From the NCBI GenBank assembly GCA_003833135.1, contig QZLH01001568.1:1-27590 (forward strand): a stretch of DNA of 27,590 nucleotides, given 5' to 3'. The position numbers and the translations under genes were made by a program. A model generated the notes under the pieces. It was not told where the DNA came from, did not search any database, and saw only the letters and a program-made list of their open reading frames with translations. Source of the DNA: Oehlia diaphana. Taxonomy: Eukaryota > Glomeromycota > Glomeromycetes > Glomerales > Glomeraceae. Shown here piece after piece: positions 1 through 10,879 of this stretch (within the stretch, counting starts at the first letter, position 1; every line of letters begins with the position of its first letter).

Positions 1-26
1 TTTTTTTTTTTTAAATTAAAAAAATT

Positions 27-64
<38 letters not shown>

Positions 65-893
65 GAATATATTTTTATTTGTATAATAATTAATCATTAA
101 TTAATAAATTTTAAAAATTAATATAACGATTGAAAAGAAAAAACTAAAACTTGGAATGTCACATTTTGAATTGAATATGAATTTTTTATAGGTAATTATT
201 ATATATTTTTCTTTTTTACGAGGAAATTTTAGGAAAAAAACTTTTTGGATTTGATATAATTATTAATATAACAGATAATGTAATATACAAAATATTTCAA
301 ATTAATGAAATGGGATAAAAAATTAAAAAAAAAAGATAAAGAATGAATTAAATGTAAAATATATTATTTAAAAAAAAATTTTTTATTTTTACTATTCAAA
401 ATAAAAGGTTTACTAGATTATGCTATATTGTTAATTACCGTCATATAAGTATTATTATCTTATATGTTGCATCATGTTATGTTGTTTGTATTATGACCTG
501 TCCTAACGTCCTGACCTATGGAAAATCTTGAGTGTTAGTAGTGTTAGTGCCCTTACGTTAGCGTCAAACTCCGACAAAAATTCGACAGCCGGACTTTATC
601 GGGTTTAAATCAGTAATTATGATCAAGAAGACAAGAACTTTATAATTGATAAGATATAAAATATTTAAAAAATATAAATAATATTTAAAATTTTTAATCA
701 TAAATAAGATTTCTCTTCTTTTATTTATTTTTTTAAAATAATTTTACTTCATTTTAGCTAATCTAACCCGCTAGCCTAACTCCTACTCATTGTGATGTAA
801 AAAAATATAAATATGAATAATAGTATACAAAATAAAATATTATGAAATGTTATGAATAATAAATGAATAATAGTTAATAATTGGTTACCCATC
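1..893. other. AT-rich flank downstream of RDR
   Basis: No gene seen. The first 64 bases are A/T homopolymers, including T22A18 at 25-64. A somewhat less AT-rich patch at about 490-610 could be a fragment of a repeat, but I cannot name it. No open frame of note on either strand. Confidence 0.6.
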
Positions 894-899
894 TTTATT
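894..899 (-). promoter_or_regulatory. Candidate poly(A) signal of the RDR gene
   Basis: AATAAA on the minus strand about 55 nt past the RDR stop codon. Position fits a fungal cleavage signal, though such hexamers are frequent in this AT-rich DNA. Confidence 0.45.
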
Positions 900-953
900 A
901 ACTTTTTTACTTTTTCAAACTAATTTGTGCCAATACAACAGATTGGAAATTTT

Positions 954-2198
954 TTAATATTTTTTCTTGATAGCAAGTTTTAACTTTTCTATGTCGGCCA
1001 TCAAATCATCATCAGTGGAATATTGATACATGGAAGGTTCATATTTGTCATTTAATCCGGAGATTAAATCTTGGTCTTGATCAAAATTATAATTTTGATT
1101 CTGATTGCCGGTTGAAAAAATATTAGAGTTAACATCATCAGGTCCTAATAAATCTATTAATTCCATGGACGCTCCATTGGATCCATTCCGATAATAAGTG
1201 GAGTTGTAGGATCCACTTTGGTGGTTGTTAGATCCATTTTGATTATTGTAGGGTGATCGGATCGTTCTTTCAGTAAAAGTAGCGGTTGGTGGCGTGGAAA
1301 CTCTTCGGGTACCTTTAACTTTATGATTATTTCTAACTGCAATGTCACATAGGATATCATGCACAATCCAAGGGAATGATATCATATTTTCAGAATCATC
1401 GTCACCTAATTCAGATGGATGGTATGATACATAATACCATGCATATGCTTTAGACTCCATCCTACTACGAACCTCATGTGTAATAATATTAGATCCCCCA
1501 TTATAAAATTCTTGTTCAAATAATTTTTTATAATGTCGTTTGATTGGAATTAAGGCTTCCATCACTGATTTGGTTACATCGCGAGGTTTCTTTTTATCAA
1601 CTTTTGTAATGGTATTTACGATATATCCACTAGTTACTTCGATTTCAGTCATAATTCCAAATTGGTTCATTAATCCTCTTATGTTTGCATCGTACTCTCG
1701 TTTTAACTTTCGCGCATCATCTAAAAATTCATCATATCCTTCAACATATAATCTTTCATCAAAATTTTCTATATTTAAATTAGTTTGTGGGGTATACTCT
1801 TCCGATACATTAATAGAACGATATAAGATACCAAGAACTTTTTGAGATTCGTAGGATTGTCTATCAGCTTTTTCCATAAAGTCAGGGAATTTACTAGCAC
1901 GAAGTTCAGGTGGAAATTCTGGTGGCCTTCCCGTTTTAGGGAAATCTACGGCATCGGAATGTAATTGTGCAAGCCGTTTACATTGCCCATGTAATGCACC
2001 AACTTCAAAGAAATCTGCTTTGGCAAGGTGAGCGTTCGCAATCATCCCTAGTTTGTCGGAGAAGATATATTTTACGAAAAATGATTTGATATTTTCCATT
2101 GTTACATTTTCGACCATTCTTGGTTTTTGAGCCTCATAATTCATAGGCTCATACATTTTGGGAGGAATCAAACGTTCATCATATATTACACTAAATTA

Positions 2199-2231
<33 letters not shown>

Positions 2232-5128
2232 TTTGTCAATAACTTAAACAACTTAAATACTTAAGTTTTAAACGATGAGAAATAAAGATACATACGTGAA
2301 ATCATCACCATCTAAATCACCACCACTACACTCGCTAGGAAGATCACGAGAACCAACTGCTGGGAATACTACTACATCTACTAAATGATTTAAAGCCTCA
2401 CATTCTACAGCTGTAACTATACGTATATCTCCTGGATGAAAGCAAGGATTTCGAAATACTATACACCTTCCAGTTATTACCTTTCTACTGGATGGGTTAC
2501 ATGGATCAGATACGCAACAATAAATTTGATTCTCTTGTAAAGTTTCGGTGATATCCAAGACGCCTAATAAGAATGCCCCTTTATCAACGCGAATTTTCGC
2601 CTTTTTCTTAATGTCTCTTAACATCATGATACGAAATAAAGAAATCAAATTCATCAAATATCGATCATTATTTCTTAAAAATCCCGCTTTGATAAGATCA
2701 GCAAGTGAGATTGAAATTCCATATTCATCAACATTCCTTTGTAAAACATCTAATGCCGTATGTTCACTTTCAAGCATTTTATCCAATTCCCTAACTCGTA
2801 AATCTTTTAATCCAATAAATACTTCATCAGGAATTCCTAATGCGGATAATAATGTAATGGCCTGACGATTGAGATATGCTGAGATGAACGTAGAACCTCT
2901 GATAACTTCCAACACATTATGATGTGATTCAAATTTATGTTGACTAGGACGAACTTGAACTTGATTTTCTTTAACATTAAGTGCCTGACATAAAACACCC
3001 TTATACCCAGCCATTCTAAATTGAAATGCACTTGGAATTGTTTTTAAATCCAATTCATAAGCAATCTTCTTTGCTATTGAAAAAGAGATATTTCCTACCC
3101 CATCAGAAAAAGTGAAACCATTTCTAACTATATCGGGAATTTCTTTAATGTCATCAATGGGTAGCTTTTGAATAGCACGAGTACTTGAAAAACATTGACC
3201 CATTCGAGCAGCATATTTTGCTACACTTTTATTTGTTGAAAAATTCCCCATCCAATCTCTAACTTTATTAGCAGTTAAATCACCAGTTGGCGAAAAAAAC
3301 CAACAACTATGATCTCTTAATTGACTAGCAGAGAAAGCCAAGAACTCGTAGTGCCTATCACCAATAGTAATACCATGATGTAAAGTATAATAAACTCTAT
3401 CATATAAAGCAAGATTTGAAGTATCATTAAAATCCCCATTAGATGAACTAACTTTACTCAAGGCCTCATCAACAAATTGGACACGTAAAAAATGATCTTT
3501 CTTATCACGAAAATAACGGATCACCCTATTAGAAGTTTCTATGGTTGGAGTTAAAATATAACTTGTAGTAGGAGTTACAACAATTTTACGCACCATACCA
3601 CAATAATATGGTATATGTCTAGGTTTACTTTCCATTTTATGTTTTAAATTCTTTAATTCTGAACGTAAATAGTTTAAAGGATCATAAATTCTTTTCTTCC
3701 TTGAATAAATACCTTCCAAAATATCAATAGAGACTCTAGTAGGTTGTTTAGATAATAAAGAAAAGAATTCTTCACAAAGGTTATATTCATTAAGGTAATT
3801 AAAAGAAATATTACATTCAACCATATAATTAACTTCAAAGTCTAACATTGAACGGTTCACAAAAGGTTTACGTAATACAGTATCACCACCAACAATTTTT
3901 AATGGAACATTACTAATGTTTGAAGTTCTAGGAGCCAAATTATATTCACTAGCTTTCTCAATTAATTCTTTAAAACGAACGAGACCTTCATTAGAATTTT
4001 TACCAATTTGATCCAAATCAAAAGTTATTCTAAATACGAGCCATTTACCAGGTTGTTCATTATTTTTATGAAAATTAGGCATTTCATTATTATCTTTTGT
4101 ATTAATTTCAATAATACGTTTCCAAGAATCTTCAATACACCAATTAAATTTATCTTTTGATTTTTGATTCTTATCTAATACCCAATATTTTGCGGGATAT
4201 TTATTTTCTATAGTAATTGAACCACGAGATCTTCGTTGAGAAGCGTCAAGCTCAGAATAAATATCATTAATTATATCCTTAAAATTGATTTCAAGTTTAA
4301 AGGTGTGAATCACTTCATGAAATTCTTTAACACCAAATTCCACAATTATTTTTCGTTTTTGATAACTTATAGAAAATTTTACCGATTGAGTAAATTTAGC
4401 CTCAGATACAAATATACCAGATTGTAAATAATCACCAAGTTCTAAACTTTCAGCAGGAAAGGAATGAAATTTTAATTTTTGTCTTCCATCAGTATAATCA
4501 GTGAAAGTATCAGAGCTATGAATAGATTTTTGATAATCGACCTGTAAAGGTCTTCCATGAAAGCGGACCGGATTATCCCAGAAAGGATAAGTGGGTACAG
4601 GTCTAATTAAATTAGATAAATATTTTTTTTTAAGTGAATGATAATTTAAAGGGATGAAAAAGAATAAAAAGACACGTACTTGAATATGATATAAGCAGTT
4701 CCAGTTGGACGTTCAGAATTGTCAGAATCATCAGTTTCTTCGGTCACAATTTCTACTCTATAAACATTACCATAAGCAGCAAAAGCCTCCATTATATCAG
4801 TTACAGTAGCGTTAGTGTGAATATTACTAACTCTGAATTTTATTTCAGTAAAGGTTTTCCATTCACGAGGAGGTTTTCTTTTATCATTCCAGTCACTTCT
4901 GTCACTTCTGTCACTCCTATCACTGTTGTCACTGGTGTTTCCGCCACCATTATAACTGTTATAACTCTTATTATTATAACCATTATTACGATAACGACCA
5001 TTACTATTACCACCGTTGGAACCATTGTAACTATTACGATTGTTATAAGAACCGTTTGGAGATGATCTTCTCGCGTTTTTATCCCCATTACTACCGTAAT
5101 AATATCTTTGATTATTATAATTATCCAT
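954..5128 (-). CDS. RNA-dependent RNA polymerase (RDR/QDE-1 superfamily) with N-terminal RRM, three exons
   Basis: Predicted to copy single-stranded RNA into dsRNA for Dicer in RNA silencing. Exons: 5128-4680, 4602-2296, 2190-954; introns 4679-4603 (GTACGT..TAG) and 2295-2191 (GTATGT..TAG), both phase 2. The spliced CDS is 3993 nt, 1330 aa, no internal stop. Residues 1-85 are Asn/Ser/Gly/Arg/Tyr-rich with SDR repeats; 93-173 look like an RRM split by intron 1 (RNP1-like TGTAYIIFK, then RPLQVDY). The RdRP core runs from about 490 to 1090: ETSNRVIRYF, DWMGNFSTNKSVAKYAARMG, FSDGVGNISF, PSAFQFRMAGYKGVL, CYLNRQ-like AYLNRQAITLLSALG, FHPGDIRIV, and the catalytic DLDGD at 912-916. HLAKADFFEVGALH and LHSDAVDFPKTG follow in exon 3; residues after ~1210 are Asn/Gln/Ser-rich. 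DLDGD and the RRM resemble plant-type RDRs more than Neurospora QDE-1 (DYDGD). The start is the first ATG of the open frame; the exact isoform is unverified. Very confident of family and exon structure. Confidence 0.95.
2191..2295 (-). other. RDR intron 2, directly after the catalytic motif
   Basis: A 105-nt GT-AG intron starts two codons after DLDGD. Reading through it instead gives a stop after about 10 intron-coded residues (ends at 2268), removing the whole C-terminal third. Splicing restores TVIYDERLIPPKM, which matches the family. It carries a T15A18 palindrome at 2199-2231 (plus-strand orientation). Confidence 0.9.
4603..4679 (-). other. RDR intron 1, inside the RRM
   Basis: A 77-nt intron, GTACGT to TTAATTAG, with a CTAAT branch-like sequence near the 3' end. 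It joins the RNP1-like strand (TGTAYIIFK) to the rest of the RRM and keeps the frame open into exon 2, with the junction codon AA|A for Lys150. Confidence 0.9.
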
Positions 5129-5290
5129 AATTTTAAAGAAAGAAGTGGAAAGGGAAAAGAAAGAAGTGGGAAAAGAAACAAATATTTTTTTTTTTTTTTT
5201 TTTTTTTTTTGAAAGTTTGAGGCGGGATATTTAAAGGAATTTGTTTATTGTTTAGTTGTTTATTGTTACATTATAAAAGGAAACCAGCAA
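5129..5290 (-). promoter_or_regulatory. Upstream region of the RDR gene with poly(dA:dT) tract
   Basis: On the minus strand the 57 nt before the start codon are pyrimidine-rich, with CACTTCTTTCTTT twice. Before that comes a 25-base A run (5186-5210), of the kind that keeps fungal promoters nucleosome-poor. A TTTAAATA box at about 5228-5236 could serve as TATA. Start of transcription is not visible; this is inference from composition. Confidence 0.4.
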
Positions 5291-5465
5291 GTGGTGGATC
5301 ATACCCGATTTGTAATAAAATTTTAATTTTACTAGTGAGTAGTATCACAACTGTTAGTCAAAAATGGAATTATCCGTTACGGGAACAATCAATAAGGCTG
5401 AATTTAGGTGTTATCAGAGGATAATAATGATAGAAACTAAAGAAGGGTTGAAATAAGCTAAAAAA

Positions 5466-5468
<3 letters not shown>

Positions 5469-5505
<37 letters not shown>
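5469..5505. repeat. (TA)n microsatellite
   Basis: An uninterrupted alternating TA tract of 37 bases about 340 bp upstream of the RDR start codon. Directly visible. Confidence 0.95.
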
Positions 5506-5508
<3 letters not shown>

Positions 5509-5653
5509 CTTTTTTTTTTATAAAAGAAAAATTCCAAATAAATAAACAAATAAAGTTAATTATTAAAAATTAAATATTTCCTTTATCCATAAATTGATTG
5601 TTTTTATAAATAAGGTAAAAATATAAAGGAGACAAAAAAAAAAATAAAAAAAT

Positions 5654-5683
5654 AAAAAAAAAAAAAAAATTTTTTTTTTTTTT
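5654..5683. repeat. A16T14 homopolymer palindrome
   Basis: Sixteen A followed by fourteen T, able to fold on itself. Same kind of structure as at 25-64 and 2199-2231, where T precedes A. Confidence 0.9.
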
Positions 5684-6615
5684 AAGGTAATTTTTGATAG
5701 GTTGATGATTTTTTAAGCTAAACCTTATTAAAACTATAGTAATTTTGTTTCAATATTAAGAATATTAAGGGATTTACTTTTATTGTTTATCAATATAGAA
5801 ATTTAATACTGTATAGTTAAAAAAAAAGGACAAATAATTCGAAAATTCTTAAATTCGAAGATTACATAATTAAAAAGTTTGTAACCCTCCTATAATACGA
5901 TAACAGATAATAATACAATAATAGGGTATTACTATCGACTCTTAAATATAAAATATACGAATCAAAAATTTGAGATTAAATTATATCGCAGGAAATTTGA
6001 AATATTTATTATTTAATTATTTAATATCTTTTTTTGGAATACAAACATATTATTGGTATTCTTTAAATCTTTTCTTAAATAAGATTATTTTATAAAAATT
6101 ATAATACCCTGATTTACATTTTTAAACAAGGTTTCTTTTATATTCGAACAATATAAACGAATTATTAGTAAATAATAAGAAAATAATTTTTATAATCATA
6201 ATAATCATGTTTCATTTTTAATTATTTCGCGCAAAAAAGAAATTTTCTCCTTTTTATTGGTGTCGCGCGGTTTTATTTACAAAAATTTAACTAAATTATC
6301 AATGATTTGCGTTTAATTAATAATCAAAATTACGAAAATAGCACAACACCCGTGCTATGATGAAATTTAAAAAGGAAAATTTTTTGTTTCCAAAATAAAA
6401 AAAAAAAATTATCAAATAAAAATCAAAAAAAAAAGAATAAATAATTTTTTTTTCTTTTTAATGACCTTTTCATCATAATTTTTTTTTTATTTTTTTATCA
6501 TCACAGTCTTTACATTTATTATTATCGGAACGTTGTATATTTAAAAATTTTTTCTTTAAACAAGTAAATTCTTTAACCATTAAGATGATTTTCAGAACTA
6601 GGTATTTAATCACCT

Positions 6616-6804
6616 ATGTGGCACAGTTTTTTTACTCGCGTCAATCCGTTACCCGCTCATTTTTATTTATTATCAGATAATTTGCCTCAAAAATTCGGTT
6701 CAGTTTTCAGTAACTTTTCGAATTCAGCCATGTACCGTCTCTCGGATCTCTACCAGAATTCCTACTTCGATCCAAGACAAGGAAGAATATTATTTGAATT
6801 CTGA
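6616..6804 (+). CDS. Doubtful small ORF, 62 codons
   Basis: Not recognised. The 62-residue frame (starts MWHSFFTRV, ends RILFEF) is less AT-rich and less low-complexity than its surroundings, with a balanced residue mix (LSDNLPQKFGSVFSNFSNSA, then RLSDLYQNSYFDPRQ). No signal peptide or membrane segment is evident. An alternative ATG in another frame at about 6591 begins MIFRTRYLITYVAQ and stops after some 30 codons, so the true start or an intron could be misread. Could be a real small gene, an exon of a larger one, or a remnant. Confidence 0.3.
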   Translation: MWHSFFTRVNPLPAHFYLLSDNLPQKFGSVFSNFSNSAMYRLSDLYQNSYFDPRQGRILFEF

Positions 6805-7324
6805 GATGGGCTTATTATCTAAATATCGTATTTAAAATTTATGTTATATAATTCTATCGTAAACATTTTAATAAGCTATTTTTTATTATTAAGTATTATC
6901 AGTAATACTATATGTATTTTTTTTTAAAAAATTGAATTTTCTAATCAATAAGCTATTTCTATATCTGTTAAGTTTTATTTAATCAATAATCAATTTTCGT
7001 ATATAAGCTAAACAATTTTCGTTTAAATAAAATAATTTATTTTATTACCTGTTATTATATACCATCTCCAGATCATGAAAAAAAAGATTTTAGTAAAATG
7101 GATTATCCGATGGATATTCATATTGTCACGTGTTATTATGATGGATCATCGGTTGTTTTATCAGGAAATAGTTTGAAATAGGCGCAGATTTGTCTGACCT
7201 GTCCTTACTGCCTTGCCATAAAGAACGTCCCGTAAACAGCGTAAACAGGTAAATATTTCCAAATAGCGCGCTTAAATTACGTCATATTGACCTTTTTACC
7301 TTCTCGAATTTTCTATTCTTGTAA

Positions 7325-7800
7325 CTAGAAGGTGTAATTGAGGTTCTGGATAGTATGGGCTGTGGGAAATTATCCACCGCCTGGTATTAGTGACGCTAAA
7401 AATGGTAAGAAAATTCTTTCTCCTATCACATCTTAAGAAAAGTACCTATTTTATAAATACTTGTAAAAAATATTACTCATTGCTTTTCATTCATAGGTCA
7501 TATTCTTTTCAAATGGGATATATGGGAAAACTCTAGATGCTTTCGACAAAAAAAAATAGCCCATTTCTTTCCAAACGGTAAGGTATAAGAAGTGTGTGAT
7601 TTTATATTGTACCGAAATTTACTCATCAGGTATTGATGAAATTGCAAAATGGAAAAACTCACTAAGGAAATACAAATAGATTTATGACATAATGATATAA
7701 ACGATGGTATTATCATCAGTGATGGAAAAGCTGAACATCCATCAGCATCAGGAATAGTTGTTAGTAATTCATTATGTTAGTCAGCTGATTTAATTCAAAA
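7325..7800 (+). pseudogene. Relic of a spliced gene, unidentified
   Basis: Three open stretches can be linked by two plausible phase-1 GT-AG introns: 7405-7496 (GTAAGA..ATAG) and 7578-7629 (GTAAGG..TCAG). They read WAVGNYPPPGISDAKN, then HILFKWDIWENSRCF.., then IDEIAKWKNSLRKYK before a stop. A further frame downstream reads NDGIIISDGKAEHPSASG. A stop lies just upstream of the first stretch and I find no start codon, so this looks like the broken remainder of a gene. I do not recognise the family. The introns are predicted from consensus and frame only. Confidence 0.35.
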
Positions 7801-9600
7801 CTTGAAATTTATTAATCAAAATAATGTTCTTCAGGTGCTTCTATACTGATGATATGATGGGCCATCTTCTGGCATTCGGTCATAGCTTCAATAACATCAC
7901 CTTTCTAATTGATAGTCATATTATTATTATAATCTATAATGGCCTTAGTCTTAATAATTAATACATTCGTTAAGGGACGTAAAGAAGAAATTAAAAATAC
8001 ATCATTGGATAGATATCAGCCATTACTGTAAATACACTTACGTGTGTTAATCAATGATGCTGAACTTAACGTTCTATTACCCATAGTTCAATGATATTTA
8101 TTACACGTAAATATCTAAAGTTTATTTTTTATAAGATAGGAATCATATTATCAATTATATTTAAGACTATCATAAGATTAATTTTAACAATCATTACTAG
8201 TCTTTTGATTTATTAGAATAATGATTATAATTTATGTATCCTATTTTTGTTGATATTTATTTCTTTCATTATTACCCATTATTAATGAAAGACATGTACT
8301 TGATATTGGTATATCTGATGGGAATAATTGCTAGAACTAATTCAATCATTTCAGTGAGTAAAATTTTTTGGATATTATTATTTAACGTTAACGTTTTTCT
8401 TACTTTCTTGCCTTTGATGGAAAGTGATTACTATTATCTTGCAAATAATTCAGATATGAAAAGGATATTTCAGGGCGTTCTATTACAATTTACGAAACGA
8501 TTGTATGTGAAGTCGCTCACATTAACCAGTTGCAAGTACGTTTAAAGACTTGATGAAGTGATAGGACATCAATGACTAGCTCTGATGCGCGAAGATTGTT
8601 GGGAGAATCCTAATAAATTTAACGGGCGGGTGAAATTTTTGAACAAAGAAACTTTATTTATAATTTATTGTTGAGTATCAAGAAGAAAGTCAGGCAATGT
8701 TTATGTGAGAATCGATTTATTAGATATGAAATCTCTCTTGTAAACTTGTTAACTACTTGTACTGAATTATTAATTAAAGACATTTAAAGATATGAAATAT
8801 TTTAGCAATAGATTTTTTTTATTTAATGATTATATAATTATATTTTTAATTATTCAAATTCAAACATAACTTTTTTTTTTTTATAAAATAATATTATCAA
8901 ATAAATATTATTACAAATAAAATTCATCACATATCTACATTCTCTAATGAACTTAATTATAAACAGGTTATGCCTATCATATTATATGCCAATCTTATTT
9001 TAGCTGAGCGGCAGAAGTGGAAGAACCAAAATTTGAAACTCTGGCTTTATTTATTTATTTGTTATTTGTTTGTTAGATCTTTATTTTCCTTGAAGTTTGA
9101 ATTGAATATATAAATAAATATTCACTTGCATAATTTTTGTACGACAATCGATTTTACTAAAATTAGAAAAAAAATATAATTTATTTCTCTCTATTTTATT
9201 AATTTTTTTCTTGGCATGAATCCCAAAATATAAAATTACACGATCAAAATACCGTTATTGAAATTGAAAATATCTCATATAATAATTCTAAAATTTCGAG
9301 TAATCGAGAATGAATGATCATAAATTATCTTACTAAAATTGTAGTACTGTATAGTATTGTATAGTGTGTACATTGATCCTTAACTTTAACCATTACTCAT
9401 TGTCCCACTCTTTATCTTTGATAAATATGAATATGAAAATTTGATTTGTTTTAAACTTTTAATAATTATAAAAATTTTGAAAACTGTAAAAATTTTAAAC
9501 GAAAATAATAAATTCTCTACAATAATTACGCCACATTTTTTATACAGATTTAAGTTGATATCCTATTGAAAATGAATAAAAAAAAAAATATTAGTCATTT
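7801..9600. other. Spacer, possible further decayed coding
   Basis: No supportable gene. Short open stretches occur on the plus strand (for example CFYTDDMMGHLLAFGHSFNN near 7840, and a hydrophobic 103-codon frame at 8234-8545), which may be more of the relic upstream or chance frames. From about 8800 the DNA is plain AT-rich spacer. Confidence 0.4.
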
Positions 9601-10400
9601 ATCATAATTGATAACAACTATGATAACGTCCTATGATAGCTTCTACCGGATGATCTCCTCATCTCATAAATGTAACCTCGCCATCTGTGTTCTGCCCCGT
9701 GCAGATTATACACCAGCAAAGAATTACCACCATGTACCACACTTTCGTGCGGGTCGATGGGGCCTAACATGGTACTTCAATGCCCCAGAATATACATGGC
9801 ACAAGGTGAACCATATCGGTAGATATTATTATAGGCACAACCTAAGTATGTTGTTCTACCAAGATTAACAAGTTAAACAAGACAGACAGTGCATACCTCT
9901 TTTTATAAGTAAACAGCAAGGTTACCTCCCACTGATAACCACGTCGAAGCCGTTTATCGTAAAAACTTTCTTATCGATCCATTCGCGATGATCTCGTGTA
10001 TAACTTCACCATTCGTGTTCTGGATAAAGAAGTTGTTAGAACTTCTGATTATTTTTTGAGAAAGCTAAAAGTTAAAAAAAAAAGGATATACTGTACATAT
10101 GTAATTATTATTTTTACAACACAGTTGGGGATATGTAAATTTTGTTGGTTGCTTGTTATAACAACATACAGCAATAGATACTTTAAAAAATTTTATTCCA
10201 ATACCGGCTTTTGATTTCTTTTTATTGTTGTTTCAACTTAACATTTTTTAATTATCATGAAAAAGTTGAGGTATCTGATACTCAACAGTTTGACCTTATA
10301 GTCTTTAAAAAAAAAAAGGTTGATGGAAAAAATGATCTATTTCTGAGAGACGGATATTTAAATTGTGTACCAAATAAAACTAACTTTAAATAGCAGACTT
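9600..10400 (+). pseudogene. Decayed coding block, part 1 (unidentified)
   Basis: An 86-codon frame at 9608-9868 has normal protein composition, rich in His, Trp and Tyr (CNLAICVLPRADYTP, HFRAGRWGLTWYFN, YTWHKVNHIGRYYYRHN), much less AT-biased than surrounding DNA. Further open pieces follow (FTIRVLDKEVVRTSDYFLRK at about 10000; VSDTQQFDLIVF at about 10275) in other frames with stops between. I cannot name a family. Reads as a gene broken by frameshifts; alternatively pieces of a spliced gene, but no convincing splice sites were found here. Confidence 0.35.
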
Positions 10401-10879
10401 TAAAAAAACTCTGAATTTATACAAACTTATGACTAATTTCACGTGTATCATTTTATCATGTCAGAATACCAAAAATAGAGATTTATCGTACATGATTTAT
10501 AAAAATGATCTTAAAACCACCTACTGAAACAAGTTTTCTATCATTTTATACGTTTACGTTTTATAAAAAAAAAATATAGAAAAGTTTTTACACCGTTCTA
10601 TAAAAAAATTTGATATTGCTGAGGGAATGTTGAATTGCACTACCCACCGAACTAGGTGGTCTGTTGGTAATATTCAAATATTTTGGAACAAAATTTTGAC
10701 ACTGTTTCATTCTTTTTATTTGCGTCCAAAAAAATTAAGAAAAATATTATTCAAATAACCTCAAAAAAGTTTTTAGCTTCTAACACCTTTTATTATAAAA
10801 AAATCTTTATTTGATTTCCATAGTATTACGTACCCTTAAAGATAAACCTAAAACTTAACGCTATCAAAAATAGAATAAC

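Larger units (their letters stand above)
5291..6588. other. AT-rich intergenic spacer
   Basis: No supportable gene. Holds the TA microsatellite at 5469-5505 and the A16T14 palindrome at 5654-5683, plus several smaller A or T runs. Two short GC patches at about 6227-6275 (GCGCAAAAAAG and TCGCGCGG) stand out but match nothing I recognise. Confidence 0.6.

Noticed and set aside
954..4343. Reading the RDR as two or three separate genes (954-2171, 2268-4343, 4646-5128)
   Set aside because: The breaks are short GT-AG introns; joining at them completes conserved family motifs and keeps one frame.
4817..5181. Open frames on both strands over the RDR start, rich in Thr/Ile/Val
   Set aside because: They are shadows of the Asn/Ser/Gly/Arg repeat coding of RDR exon 1.
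8234..8545. 103-codon hydrophobic frame as a membrane protein
   Set aside because: Composition (Phe, Leu, Ile, Tyr) is what AT-rich DNA gives by chance; no start context or family match.
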